A stretch of DNA of 20,725 nt, from NCBI GenBank assembly GCA_964619285.1, contig CAZUCT010000123.1, positions 1-20,725 of the forward strand, written 5' to 3'. This DNA comes from CALKCV01 sp964619285 (GTDB lineage Bacteria; Cyanobacteriota; Cyanobacteriia; Cyanobacteriales; Microcoleaceae). The notes under the pieces were generated by a model. That model searched no databases, was not told the origin of the DNA, and saw only the letters and a list, made by a program, of their open reading frames with translations. This document shows, piece by piece, positions 6,912 to 13,221 of the stretch; the stretch's first letter is position 1; every line of letters begins with the position of its first letter. The translations under genes were made by a program, and so were the position numbers.

Positions 6912-7184
6912 ATGTTATCGCTTGTCAGAGAGGATAAAATTACAGAAGTTAGGTTCGAGTTACAGTTGAAACTGTTGTTGCTAGAGGAGTACGTTGATGA
7001 ATTGGATGCTATTATCAACGGACCTGCTGCTTTCGGTCATCAAATTTTACATTTGTCCGATCGGGATGGGGAATTTTTCCAAGATGTTATGGATAAACCT
7101 CCAAAACCTAATGAGAGTTTAATTGAATTATTTAAAGAGTTTGGTAGTTCAAAAAAGGATAAAAACTCGCGAACTGGAGTGTAA
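6912..7184 (+). CDS. DUF1778 (TacA-like) antitoxin with degenerate N-terminus
   Basis: A 90-aa protein whose C-terminal half (LHLSDRDGEFFQDVMDKPPKPNE and on to FKEFG) matches the toxin-binding tail of DUF1778 antitoxins. The N-terminal ribbon-helix-helix that should bind the operator is not recognisable. In the other two frames across 6913-6975, LSERIKL and VRVTVE look like pieces of such a domain. This suggests small indels have scrambled it (inference). The start is well supported by GAGGA at 6901-6905 and an extended -10 upstream. It precedes a GNAT toxin-like gene, the normal order for this TA class. The antitoxin may still neutralise the toxin but lack autoregulation. Confidence 0.65.
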   Translation: MLSLVREDKITEVRFELQLKLLLLEEYVDELDAIINGPAAFGHQILHLSDRDGEFFQDVMDKPPKPNESLIELFKEFGSSKKDKNSRTGV

Positions 7185-7255
7185 GTTCAATAAATGCTAT
7201 TGGCCGCAGTGCAAGCAGTATCAAAAAAGAGCCTTTTAACTCAGGGAAAACCGAG

Positions 7256-7699
7256 TTGGATAGGTATCTAAAACAGTACGCAAAGAAAAATGATGAAAGA
7301 GGAATTGCTAGAACTTTTGTAGCCTTTGCTTTTGAGGAAAGTCAAGCGATCGCTGGTTATTACTCGTGCTGTGCGAGTGCAATTGATAGTGACAGTTTAC
7401 CATCTCAAATTCAGTCAAGATTACCCAGATATCCTACTCCTGCTATTTTGATTGGAAAACTCGCGGTAGATCGAGCTATGCAGGGTAGAGGATTAGGAAA
7501 GTTTTTGTTATTTCATGGCTTTGAAAATGCAATTGATGTCTCTCAAAAATTGGGAGTTTACGCTGTTAGGGTTGATGCAGTAGATGAAGAAGCGAAAAGG
7601 TTTTATCAAAAGTACGGCTTTATGGAATTAGAGGATGCTCCTCTGTCGCTTTTTATTTGTATTGAGACAATTAAACAAGCTTGGAATCTAAATTATTAG
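7256..7699 (+). CDS. GNAT-family toxin-like acetyltransferase (TacT type), 5' end uncertain
   Basis: 147 aa from a TTG codon. Family members acetylate the amino group of aminoacyl-tRNA and block translation. Visible signatures are LDRYLKQYA near the start, IAGYYSCCASAI (about 32-43), and LPRYPTPAILIGKLAVDRAMQGRGLG, which includes the acetyl-CoA loop QGRGLG at 76-81. The C-terminal FYQKYGF contains the tyrosines expected near the active site. The reading frame is open upstream to about 7163 and encodes the conserved KKEPFNSGKTE that normally precedes LDRYL. That extension has no ATG, GTG or other TTG. The native start therefore seems lost, or an unusual codon is used. It follows the DUF1778-like gene. 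The pair may be decaying. Confidence 0.75.
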   Translation: MDRYLKQYAKKNDERGIARTFVAFAFEESQAIAGYYSCCASAIDSDSLPSQIQSRLPRYPTPAILIGKLAVDRAMQGRGLGKFLLFHGFENAIDVSQKLGVYAVRVDAVDEEAKRFYQKYGFMELEDAPLSLFICIETIKQAWNLNY

Positions 7700-7730
7700 T
7701 AAATACCGGGCCATGGTTGAAGCGATCGCC

Positions 7731-7748
7731 ACTGTTACTCCAGAAACC
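7731..7748. repeat. 18-bp repeat shared with 10389-10406
   Basis: The 18-mer actgttactccagaaacc occurs here and at 10389-10406, just outside the two ends of the acidic-protein/CHAT operon, in the same orientation. It belongs to the wider 'ccagaaaccc' repeat family of this window, so it need not be a boundary of transfer. Confidence 0.75.
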
Positions 7749-7765
7749 TAAAAAACCCAGAAACG

Positions 7766-7951
7766 ATGATGTTTGAAGGGGGCGATCGCCAGCTTTTTGC
7801 TGTTAAAGAGTTATTGGGAGGCGGCGTTAGTGTTGGGTCCAGAAGTAGGGGCAATACTGATGAGAATGAGGAGGAAATTGAGGTGTTAGAATTAGCGGAG
7901 GATTTGTTGGATAAATTGGGAGAAATTTTAGATGGTTCTGGAGGTAAATAG
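7766..7951 (+). pseudogene. Acidic-protein paralogue, C-terminal half only
   Basis: 61 codons from ATG ATG without a visible SD. The product (GGDRQLFAVKELL, then SVGSRSRGNTDENEEEIEVL and ELAEDLLDKLGEIL) aligns over its whole length with residues about 115-166 of the 174-aa protein at 8149-8673. The similarity begins almost exactly at the start codon, so the N-terminal half is missing. It overlaps the start of the N-half copy by the SD region. It may be a relic of tandem duplication or a separately expressed half; the frame is intact. The function of the family is unknown. Confidence 0.5.
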
Positions 7952-7955
7952 ATTG

Positions 7956-8156
7956 ATGGAAAGAGAAACAAAAACAAATAATGTTAATTTGGATAGATTA
8001 GACATGATATCCGACCCACTCGAAGCTGCAAGACAAATGCACCAAGATTGGCTGAATTATGGAATTGGTTTTGTTCGTCTTTATGTAGAGGATATTGATG
8101 GTAATTGGTTGGAAAATTGGGATGAGGATGATTTAGAAAATAAAGATTATGGTTGA
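7956..8156 (+). CDS. Acidic-protein paralogue, N-terminal half only
   Basis: 66 aa from ATG 7956 (an in-frame ATG at 7932 would add 8 residues). GGAGGT at 7940-7945 sits 10 nt before 7956, which favours that start. The product ends shortly after the motif LYVEDIDGNWLENWDEDD. It matches the first 60 or so residues of the 174-aa protein that follows. A 28-bp stretch (8104-8131) is identical to 8291-8318, showing recent duplication. The stop TGA (8154-8156) overlaps the next ATG (8149-8151) by 8 bp, implying translational coupling. No known domain is recognised; the protein is strongly acidic. Confidence 0.65.
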   Translation: MERETKTNNVNLDRLDMISDPLEAARQMHQDWLNYGIGFVRLYVEDIDGNWLENWDEDDLENKDYG

Positions 8157-8673
8157 GACAAAGGCACATTTCAATCAAGAGAAATTAGAAGCATTTGTTC
8201 AACTGTTAGAATCATCCCGGCAGTTACAGCAGGATATATTGACTCGCGGGTTAGATGCGGCATACCTTTATGTCGATGATGTCGAGGGAGATTGGTTGGA
8301 AAATTGGGATGAGGATGAGGAGGATTTAAAAAATGAAACAGATGGCAATTTTGCGGGAGAAAAATTTGAAAAAACGACTTTGGATTTTCTCAATAGTGAC
8401 GACCCAGTGGTGGTGAAAGTACGGGATAAGTTAAAAGAAAAATCTCTGGTTGAAATTGCGGCAGAGTTGGAAAAGTGTTTGATGTTGCCTGAAGAGGGCG
8501 ATGACAGGCTTTTTGCTGTTCAAAAGTTATTGGTAAGCAGCGTTAGTGCTGGGTCCAAAACTCGGGGTAATAATGATGAGGATGAGGATGAAATTGAAAT
8601 GTTAGAGTTAGCTGAGGATTTGTTGGAGAAGTTAGTCGAGTTTTTAAAAAGAGGGAACGATCGCCATGAATAA
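8149..8673 (+). CDS. Small acidic protein, full-length copy, coupled to CHAT gene
   Basis: A 174-aa, highly acidic, Cys-poor soluble protein of no family I recognise. Residues 1-62 form a helical N-module ending in a tryptophan-acid motif (YVDDVEGDWLENWDEDEEDL, about 41-60). Residues 63-112 are a linker with a helix (VVVKVRDKLKEKSLVEIAAELEKCL). Residues 113-165 form the C-module: DDRLFAVQKLL, SAGSKTRGN, then a run of D/E and ELAEDLLEKL. The two modules recur as separate genes just upstream. The stop codon overlaps the CHAT gene start by 8 bp (ATGAATAA), so the proteins are probably made together. A regulator, adaptor or substrate of the CHAT protein is the natural hypothesis, untested. Confidence 0.75.
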   Translation: MVETKAHFNQEKLEAFVQLLESSRQLQQDILTRGLDAAYLYVDDVEGDWLENWDEDEEDLKNETDGNFAGEKFEKTTLDFLNSDDPVVVKVRDKLKEKSLVEIAAELEKCLMLPEEGDDRLFAVQKLLVSSVSAGSKTRGNNDEDEDEIEMLELAEDLLEKLVEFLKRGNDRHE

Positions 8674-10285
8674 TCAAGAAAATTCCGATAGTTTTAAAAC
8701 GGGCGATCGCCCTGTCGAATCTCCCAAAAATGAAGTAGTGTATGCCGATTTTTCGGAAATGGCGATCGATACCGAATATCAAAGAGAGGCTTCTCAAAAA
8801 TACCAAGTTTTTTTAGGTGATTTATTACGGGTCGATGGAAATAAGGAAGTATGGGACGATTTTCTAAAAAACAACTTAGATAAACTTGATGATGATTTGG
8901 CTAAGATGCTATTGAGTTTGGATACAGTTAGTTTAAATAAGTGTAACCCAGAGTTTGCTCTAGGAATAGCTGGAAGAATTGGCAGCTTTAGTAGCATAAT
9001 TAAAGACTTTCAATTAGGCAGCAGAGAAAGTAATTTAGAAATAGCAATAGCTGGTTATCAGGTAATTTTAAAAATTTTTACAAAAGAAGCTTTTCTTGAA
9101 ACGTGGGCAAATACGCAAAACAACTTGGGGAATGTTTACTTTTATAGAATTAGAGGTGATATTTCTGAAAACTTAGAACTGTCAATTGAAGCTTACGAAT
9201 TAGCATTAGAAGTCTATGAACCGGAAACGGTTGTTTGGGCTGGAGCTTGTAAGGGTTTGGGAAATGCTTATCAACAAAAAATTAAAGGGGATCCCAGTAC
9301 AAATTTCGACGAATTGGGCGATCGCCTCCAACTCAACGACCTTATCGCCCGACATCTCCACGGCATCGAAGAACTGATAATCGTTCCCCACCTGTTGCTG
9401 CATCTAATTCCTTTTGGGGCGATCGCCCTTTCCGACTCCTATCTGGGAGATAAATTCCTCATTCGCTACGCCCCCAGTTGCCAAATATTAGAATTTTGTC
9501 ACCAACGAGGCGAAGTGGATGTGGAAACTTTCCAATACGGCACCGTCGAAGATGCCGAAGACAACTTGCCTTGTGCCGCTTGGGAGGGCGATCGCCTTGC
9601 CGAACTGTTGGGCATCCCCGAAACCAACCGCCTGCGAGGCCAAACTCAAGCAACCTGCCACAACTACCGCCAGCTAGCAGAAAAAGTCCAAGTCCTCCAC
9701 TCCTGCCACCACGCCGAATCTCGCTTGGAAAACCCTTTGGAGTCGGTACTGAAATTGGGCGATGGTAATATTACCTTGGGGCAATTGATGAGCCCGGGGT
9801 GGCGCTTGCCCCATCTGTCGGATGTATTTCTTTCCTGCTGCGAGACGGGTTTGGGGATGCCGCCCCTGACGGACGATATTCTCACTCTGGCAGCGGGGTT
9901 TTTGTGTGCCGGTGCCAGAAGCGTCGTTAATACTTTGTGGGGGGTTGACGATTTGGCGGCGGCGTTGGTTTGTACCTTTTACTATCGGCGGCGACTGCAG
10001 GGAGAAAGTCGCCCCCAGGCTTTGTGGGGGGCACAGATGGAGTTGTGTAATTTTAGTCAAAGTGATTTTGCAGAACTATCTCGGCAGGTGGAAGCGAAAC
10101 GAAAGGAAGCGAGAAGTCGGCGAGAGCTATATCGGGAAAGACCGGCGGAGTATGAGGAGTGCGATCGCGAATATAAAAAATACCTCCGCATTACCAACCA
10201 GCTTTCAAAAACCCCACATTCCTCAAACCAACCTTTCTCCCACCGACAATATTGGGCCGCTTTTACTTCTCAGGGTTTATCCTAA
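8666..10285 (+). CDS. TPR-CHAT protein (caspase-like peptidase)
   Basis: 539-aa soluble protein. Residues about 120-212 are two or more TPR-like units of the cyanobacterial CHAT type (AIAGYQVILKIFTKEAFLETWANTQ... NLGN-x-Y... RI-x-GD). Residues about 222-539 are a CHAT domain (IEELIIVPHLLLHLIPFGAI, YAPSCQILEFC, then the catalytic core). The catalytic dyad seems intact: His348 in LHSCHHAE and Cys392 in FLSCCETGLG, with the end PFSHRQYWAAFTSQGL. CHAT proteins are clan CD cysteine peptidases related to caspases and separase. The start has GAGGGA at 8651-8656 and overlaps the upstream acidic gene. The TPR array is short, and DNA changes from AT-rich to GC-richer near 9300, suggesting a recombined gene. 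Confidence 0.88.
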   Translation: MNNQENSDSFKTGDRPVESPKNEVVYADFSEMAIDTEYQREASQKYQVFLGDLLRVDGNKEVWDDFLKNNLDKLDDDLAKMLLSLDTVSLNKCNPEFALGIAGRIGSFSSIIKDFQLGSRESNLEIAIAGYQVILKIFTKEAFLETWANTQNNLGNVYFYRIRGDISENLELSIEAYELALEVYEPETVVWAGACKGLGNAYQQKIKGDPSTNFDELGDRLQLNDLIARHLHGIEELIIVPHLLLHLIPFGAIALSDSYLGDKFLIRYAPSCQILEFCHQRGEVDVETFQYGTVEDAEDNLPCAAWEGDRLAELLGIPETNRLRGQTQATCHNYRQLAEKVQVLHSCHHAESRLENPLESVLKLGDGNITLGQLMSPGWRLPHLSDVFLSCCETGLGMPPLTDDILTLAAGFLCAGARSVVNTLWGVDDLAAALVCTFYYRRRLQGESRPQALWGAQMELCNFSQSDFAELSRQVEAKRKEARSRRELYRERPAEYEECDREYKKYLRITNQLSKTPHSSNQPFSHRQYWAAFTSQGLS

Positions 10286-10288
10286 CAA

Positions 10289-10347
10289 GTTCGTAGTAAT
10301 CGCTTTAGCGATTGGCCTTTTTTATCGCTAAAGCGATTACTACGAAC
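10289..10347. terminator. 24-bp perfect inverted repeat after the CHAT gene
   Basis: Positions 10289-10312 are exactly complementary to 10324-10347, with an 11-nt loop containing a T-run. It starts 3 bp past the CHAT stop codon and would form a very stable hairpin, plausibly ending the operon. The arms contain the motif cgtagtaatcgctttagcg, a form of dispersed repeat common in cyanobacteria, so it may be a mobile palindrome used as terminator. Confidence 0.6.
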
Positions 10348-10423
10348 AGTCTATAATTTCCCCCATCAAAACGATAGTTTCTGCCAACACTGTTACTCCA
10401 GAAACCCGGCGCAAGCAGGAATT

Positions 10424-10517
10424 AGGGACTTGTAATTTAATAAGATACCGATGTTGGGTTCCGTTTCACTTCACCCAACCTACAAGAGACTGGTAGTTTA
10501 TTTTTGCACAAGTCCCT
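10424..10517. repeat. MITE-like repeat, copy 2, with 9-bp terminal inverted repeats
   Basis: 94 bp bounded by agggacttg (10424-10432) and caagtccct (10509-10517). An inner inverted pair gttgggt/acccaac is present. It is related over its length to 4941-5040. It lies between gaaacccgg (10401-10409) and ccgggtttc (10520-10528), the two arms of the other hairpin repeat family, as if inserted into the loop of that element. Confidence 0.85.
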
Positions 10518-10559
10518 TACCGGGTTTCACAGGCCGGTTGCGCGTCTTACGAGACTACA

Positions 10560-11984
10560 TTAATCGTCGAAGTGCTTGATAATTGCATCGGCAAACTCAG
10601 AACACTTTAACGGTTCCGCTTTGGGCTCCATCAAACGAGCTAAATCGTAAGTTACCTCGCGGTTAGAAATAGCGGCACCAATACCCTTTTTAATTAAATC
10701 CGCCGCTTCTTGCCAACCCATATACTCTAACATCATCACCCCAGACAAAATCAAAGAACCCGGATTAACCCGATCCAAACCGGCGTGTTTCGGTGCGGTG
10801 CCGTGGGTGGCTTCAAAAATCGCACAAGTATCGCCAATATTCGCTCCCGGTCCCATGCCCAAACCGCCGACGATGGCCGCTGCAGCATCGGATAAATAAT
10901 CCCCGTTTAAATTCATCGTTGCCAAAATCGAATATTCCCCGGGGCGGGTTTGAATTTGTTGGAAAATACTGTCGGCAATGCGATCGTTGACCATAATTTT
11001 ATCTTTCCACTTGCCGCTGCCGTGGGTATCCCAAATCGCCGCTAACACCGACTCTACTTCCGCACAAACTTCTGCTTGTTTTTCAGGAGTTAAAGAGTCG
11101 TAACCGGGGTCAACTTGGCGGGCGTTGTCTTCGCTGGAAAGATCCGGTTTAGCTTCCTTATTGCCGAGGATCCAGGATTCCCGTTCGGTGACGCACCGAT
11201 CGCGAAACTCGGTAGTTGCCAGTTCGTAACCCCAATCCCGGAAAGCGCCCTCGGTATATTTCATAATATTGCCCTTATGTACCAAAGTCACCATTTGCTT
11301 TTCCTTGGGTAAAGTTAAGGCTTTTTCGATCGCCCGCCGAACCAAACGTTGAGAACCGGTTTTGCCGATCGGTTTGATACCGATACCCGAGTCGAGGCGA
11401 ATTTGTTTTGTGCCGTGTTCGGGAGTGGCAGGGATCATCTCTTTGTTCAAGATATCGATTAACTTGTTACAAATATCAGTACCTTCGCGCCATTCAATTC
11501 CCAAATAGATATCTTCGGTATTTTCCCGATAAATAATGATGTCGAGAGCCTCTGGATTTTTGTGGGGCGAGGGAGTACCCGGATAAAATTTGCAAGGACG
11601 AACGCAGGCATAGAGGTCGTTAATTTGCCGGAGGGCGACGTTAAGCGAGCGGATGCCGCCGCCGATGGGAGTAGTTAGGGGGCCCTTGATAGCGATGCCG
11701 TATTCTTTGATGGCGTTGAGGCTGTCTTCGGGCATATATTGAAAAGTGCCGTATTTATCGCAAGCTTCGTCGCCGACGTAAATCTTGAACCAGTTAATTT
11801 CCCGCTTGCCGCCGTAAGCTTTCGCCACCGCCGCATCGAATACCTTTTGAGAGGCAGGCCAGAGATCCACGCCGGTACCGTCGCCTCGGATGAAGGGAAG
11901 AATCGGATCGTCGGGAACGATGGGTTTGCCGTCTTTGAAAGTTACTTTGGAACCGATGGTTGGCGGGGTTATTTTTTCGTACAT
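10560..11984 (-). CDS. icd: NADP-dependent isocitrate dehydrogenase
   Basis: 474-aa cytosolic enzyme converting isocitrate to 2-oxoglutarate with NADPH, the main supply of carbon skeleton for ammonium assimilation in cyanobacteria. Residue numbering coincides with the E. coli enzyme in the first part: Ser113 in IRSLNVALRQ, Arg119, Arg129, Arg153 and Tyr160 of the isocitrate site are all present. VNDRIADSIFQQIQ, GDYLSDAAAAIVGGLG and the adenine-site region ATHGTAPKHAG are also seen. The insert typical of the cyanobacterial form (about residues 255-305) accounts for its greater length than E. coli. AAGGA lies about 9 nt before the ATG. The gene is monocistronic, with long repeat-bearing spacers on both sides. 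Confidence 0.97.
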   Translation of the reverse strand: MYEKITPPTIGSKVTFKDGKPIVPDDPILPFIRGDGTGVDLWPASQKVFDAAVAKAYGGKREINWFKIYVGDEACDKYGTFQYMPEDSLNAIKEYGIAIKGPLTTPIGGGIRSLNVALRQINDLYACVRPCKFYPGTPSPHKNPEALDIIIYRENTEDIYLGIEWREGTDICNKLIDILNKEMIPATPEHGTKQIRLDSGIGIKPIGKTGSQRLVRRAIEKALTLPKEKQMVTLVHKGNIMKYTEGAFRDWGYELATTEFRDRCVTERESWILGNKEAKPDLSSEDNARQVDPGYDSLTPEKQAEVCAEVESVLAAIWDTHGSGKWKDKIMVNDRIADSIFQQIQTRPGEYSILATMNLNGDYLSDAAAAIVGGLGMGPGANIGDTCAIFEATHGTAPKHAGLDRVNPGSLILSGVMMLEYMGWQEAADLIKKGIGAAISNREVTYDLARLMEPKAEPLKCSEFADAIIKHFDD

Positions 11985-12217
11985 ATTTACTTTGTCCTTT
12001 TGTTTTGGTTTCCGCTTTATTATGGGGCAGATTTTTCTGGGGGAGGAAAAAAATTATAAAATTTTTAGATTTTTGGTGGAGGTTTTTTTAGGTAAAACTT
12101 TACATTATTATTTAAAAGAAGAACTTTCGGTTAATTATGTAATCTTTTTTTAAGATTTTGGGGGAGCATCCCATATTTGTAAAAATATTTTTTCTCAAAT
12201 CTCGAACCTCCAACATC

Positions 12218-12238
12218 TCTGACCTCTGACCTCTGACC
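12218..12238. repeat. Heptad STRR, tctgacc x3
   Basis: Three perfect 7-bp units in the icd upstream spacer. Confidence 0.8.
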
Positions 12239-12252
12239 TAAAGCATTAAATT

Positions 12253-12414
12253 GGGAGCATCCCATATTTGCAAAAATAGAAAATGGCTAATCGCTAATCG
12301 CTAATCGCTAATCGCTAATTGCGTTCTAGAGCCAGGTCAGCTCGCAAGAACGCAATTAGCAAGCTCGCAAAAAGTGTTGAATTGTAGGTTTTCCTCTTGC
12401 ATTGAGATACACCC
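12253..12414. repeat. MITE-like element with GGGAGCATCC-type terminal inverted repeats, long copy
   Basis: The left end is gggagcatcccatatttg (12253-12270) followed by caa. The right end is ttgcattgagataca then ccc (to 12414), whose reverse complement (gggtgtatctcaatgcaa) resembles the left end. A second copy of this pair of ends is at 17611-17714. The interior holds heptad repeats and a hairpin, not a gene. Single ends of the same type are at 12162-12179 and near 12441-12452. Confidence 0.55.
12286..12320. repeat. Heptad STRR, gctaatc x4 plus gctaatt
   Basis: Five consecutive 7-bp units. The last unit is also the first part of an inverted repeat: 12314-12327 (gctaattgcgttct) pairs exactly with 12347-12360 around a 19-nt loop. 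Confidence 0.9.
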
Positions 12415-12551
12415 ATTAAATTTTTGGCTTTATTCAAAATTGGGATGCACCCGATTTTGGGGTCGTTGAGGGGCGATCGCCTTTCTCTTCATATCTGAAA
12501 AAGCGATAAAATCTAAGCGTCTATTCTTTAATTGACTGCTGGTTTAACAAG

Positions 12552-12710
12552 ATGAGAAGAGTTAAACTATTTATTGCTACCTCCCTCGATAGCTTTATTG
12601 CGACAACCGGCGGTAGAGTTGATTGGTTGTTTGGCGATCGCGAAAGCTACCAACTATCCCCAAATTTCTCGGCGGTGGTGTTTTTCCCAAGAGCGATTTC
12701 GGAAAAATAG
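12552..12710 (+). pseudogene. Fragment of a DHFR-family (RibD C-terminal/YyaP-type) reductase gene
   Basis: 52 codons starting at ATG 12552. The product MRRVKLFIATSLDSFIATTG then GRVDWLFGDRESY matches the conserved N-terminus of small bacterial dihydrofolate-reductase-like proteins (usually about 170-190 aa, with I-A-x-S-L-D-G-x-I-A and V-D-W-L). The catalytic glycine of SLDG is replaced by Ser. The frame stops at 12708-12710, before the rest of the domain, which is not found downstream. No SD is evident. It is therefore a 5' remnant. Its 3' end overlaps antisense with the membrane-protein gene at 12654-12935. Confidence 0.65.
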
Positions 12711-12935
12711 ACCTATATCTGCACCTACCATGATTGAGTTGAAAATATAGAGGTAGATAACGCCGTCCGGGTTGTAAAATACTTTGTGGAGGATGCCGCA
12801 CAAATACCCCGTAAAAATAACCAACAGAAACAAAATGCTTTTTCCCCTCGTAGTTCGCGATCGCCACGATTTTGTTAGAGATAAAGGCCATGCAAAACCA
12901 AAACAAAGGAGCATGATAACTTCAAAAATACTCAT
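12654..12935 (-). CDS. Small three-helix membrane protein, PQ-loop/SemiSWEET-like
   Basis: 93 aa from ATG 12935, chosen over the longer open frame (to 13010) because AGGA lies 6 nt upstream and the protein MSIFEVIMLLCFGFAWPLSL is a typical start. Three predicted membrane helices lie at about 3-22, 34-55 and 61-82, joined by a basic loop (KSWRSRTTRGKS) and ending FFRNRSWEKHHRR. The FAWPLSL then K/R-rich loop then GKS pattern resembles the PQ-loop of SemiSWEET-size proteins, and similar small proteins of unknown role occur widely. Transport of a small solute is a guess. The C-terminal tail (after about residue 82) is antisense to the DHFR-like fragment and may be altered by that junction. Confidence 0.7.
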   Translation of the reverse strand: MSIFEVIMLLCFGFAWPLSLTKSWRSRTTRGKSILFLLVIFTGYLCGILHKVFYNPDGVIYLYIFNSIMVGADIGLFFRNRSWEKHHRREIWG

Positions 12936-13166
12936 TGACTTTTCCTGATTACTACCATAATTGCGGCAGCCAGAGGTTGCCGCTAAGTCTATTAGAAATG
13001 ACTGACTCAATTTACTTACAGAGTATTTTTACCTAAATTCCAGCAAAGCACCTTTTTCTTAATAAATTCTTAACTATAGCAATCCTGTGCGTCCAAAATG
13101 GGGAGCGCGGGCAGCTTCCCACTCTACCCACACTCCCCTAACAAGAACGCAATTAGCAATTAAGTA

Positions 13167-13194
13167 TTGACAATAAACAATAGACAATTAACAA
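13167..13194. repeat. Heptad STRR, ttgacaa-type x4
   Basis: Four 7-bp units differing at one or two positions (ttgacaa, taaacaa, tagacaa, ttaacaa), 28 bp downstream of the metF-like stop codon. The segment aagaacgcaattagcaa just before it (13144-13160) is also found at 12346-12362. Confidence 0.75.
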
Positions 13195-13221
13195 AAAGCT
13201 TTTGGTTCCCGACAGCAGGCC

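Larger units (their letters stand above)
11985..12551. other. Long repeat-rich spacer upstream of icd
   Basis: About 570 bp without a supported gene. It begins with the icd leader and an AT-rich stretch (12050-12160). It then holds two gggagcatcccatatttg ends (12162, 12253), heptad arrays (12218-12238, 12286-12320), a hairpin (12314-12360), ttgcattgagatacaccc (12398-12415 region) and another gggatgcaccc end (about 12441). A HIP1 site is at 12473. Confidence 0.7.

Noticed and set aside
6625..6969. 114-codon plus-strand frame before the antitoxin-like gene
   Set aside because: No SD, low protein character, overlaps the well-supported start at 6912. Only its last residues (LSERIKL) look like antitoxin sequence, which I read as a frameshift relic.
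7735..7977. 80-codon minus-strand frame
   Set aside because: Antisense shadow of the acidic C-half copy; serine/proline-rich as expected from reversing Asp/Glu codons.
9906..10331. 141-codon plus-strand frame
   Set aside because: Lies in another frame inside the CHAT domain gene, which is strongly supported by its motifs.
7731..10406. Acidic/CHAT operon as a mobile unit flanked by 18-bp direct repeats
   Set aside because: The flanking 18-mer is part of a repeat family found in several other places, there is no integrase or recombinase, and the repeats do not coincide with a gene or tRNA attachment site.
11890..12153. 87-codon plus-strand frame upstream of icd
   Set aside because: Starts antisense to icd and continues into AT-rich leader; no SD and no recognisable family.
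12595..12906. 103-codon minus-strand frame
   Set aside because: Overlaps the membrane-protein gene in another frame; the latter has an SD and clear helices.
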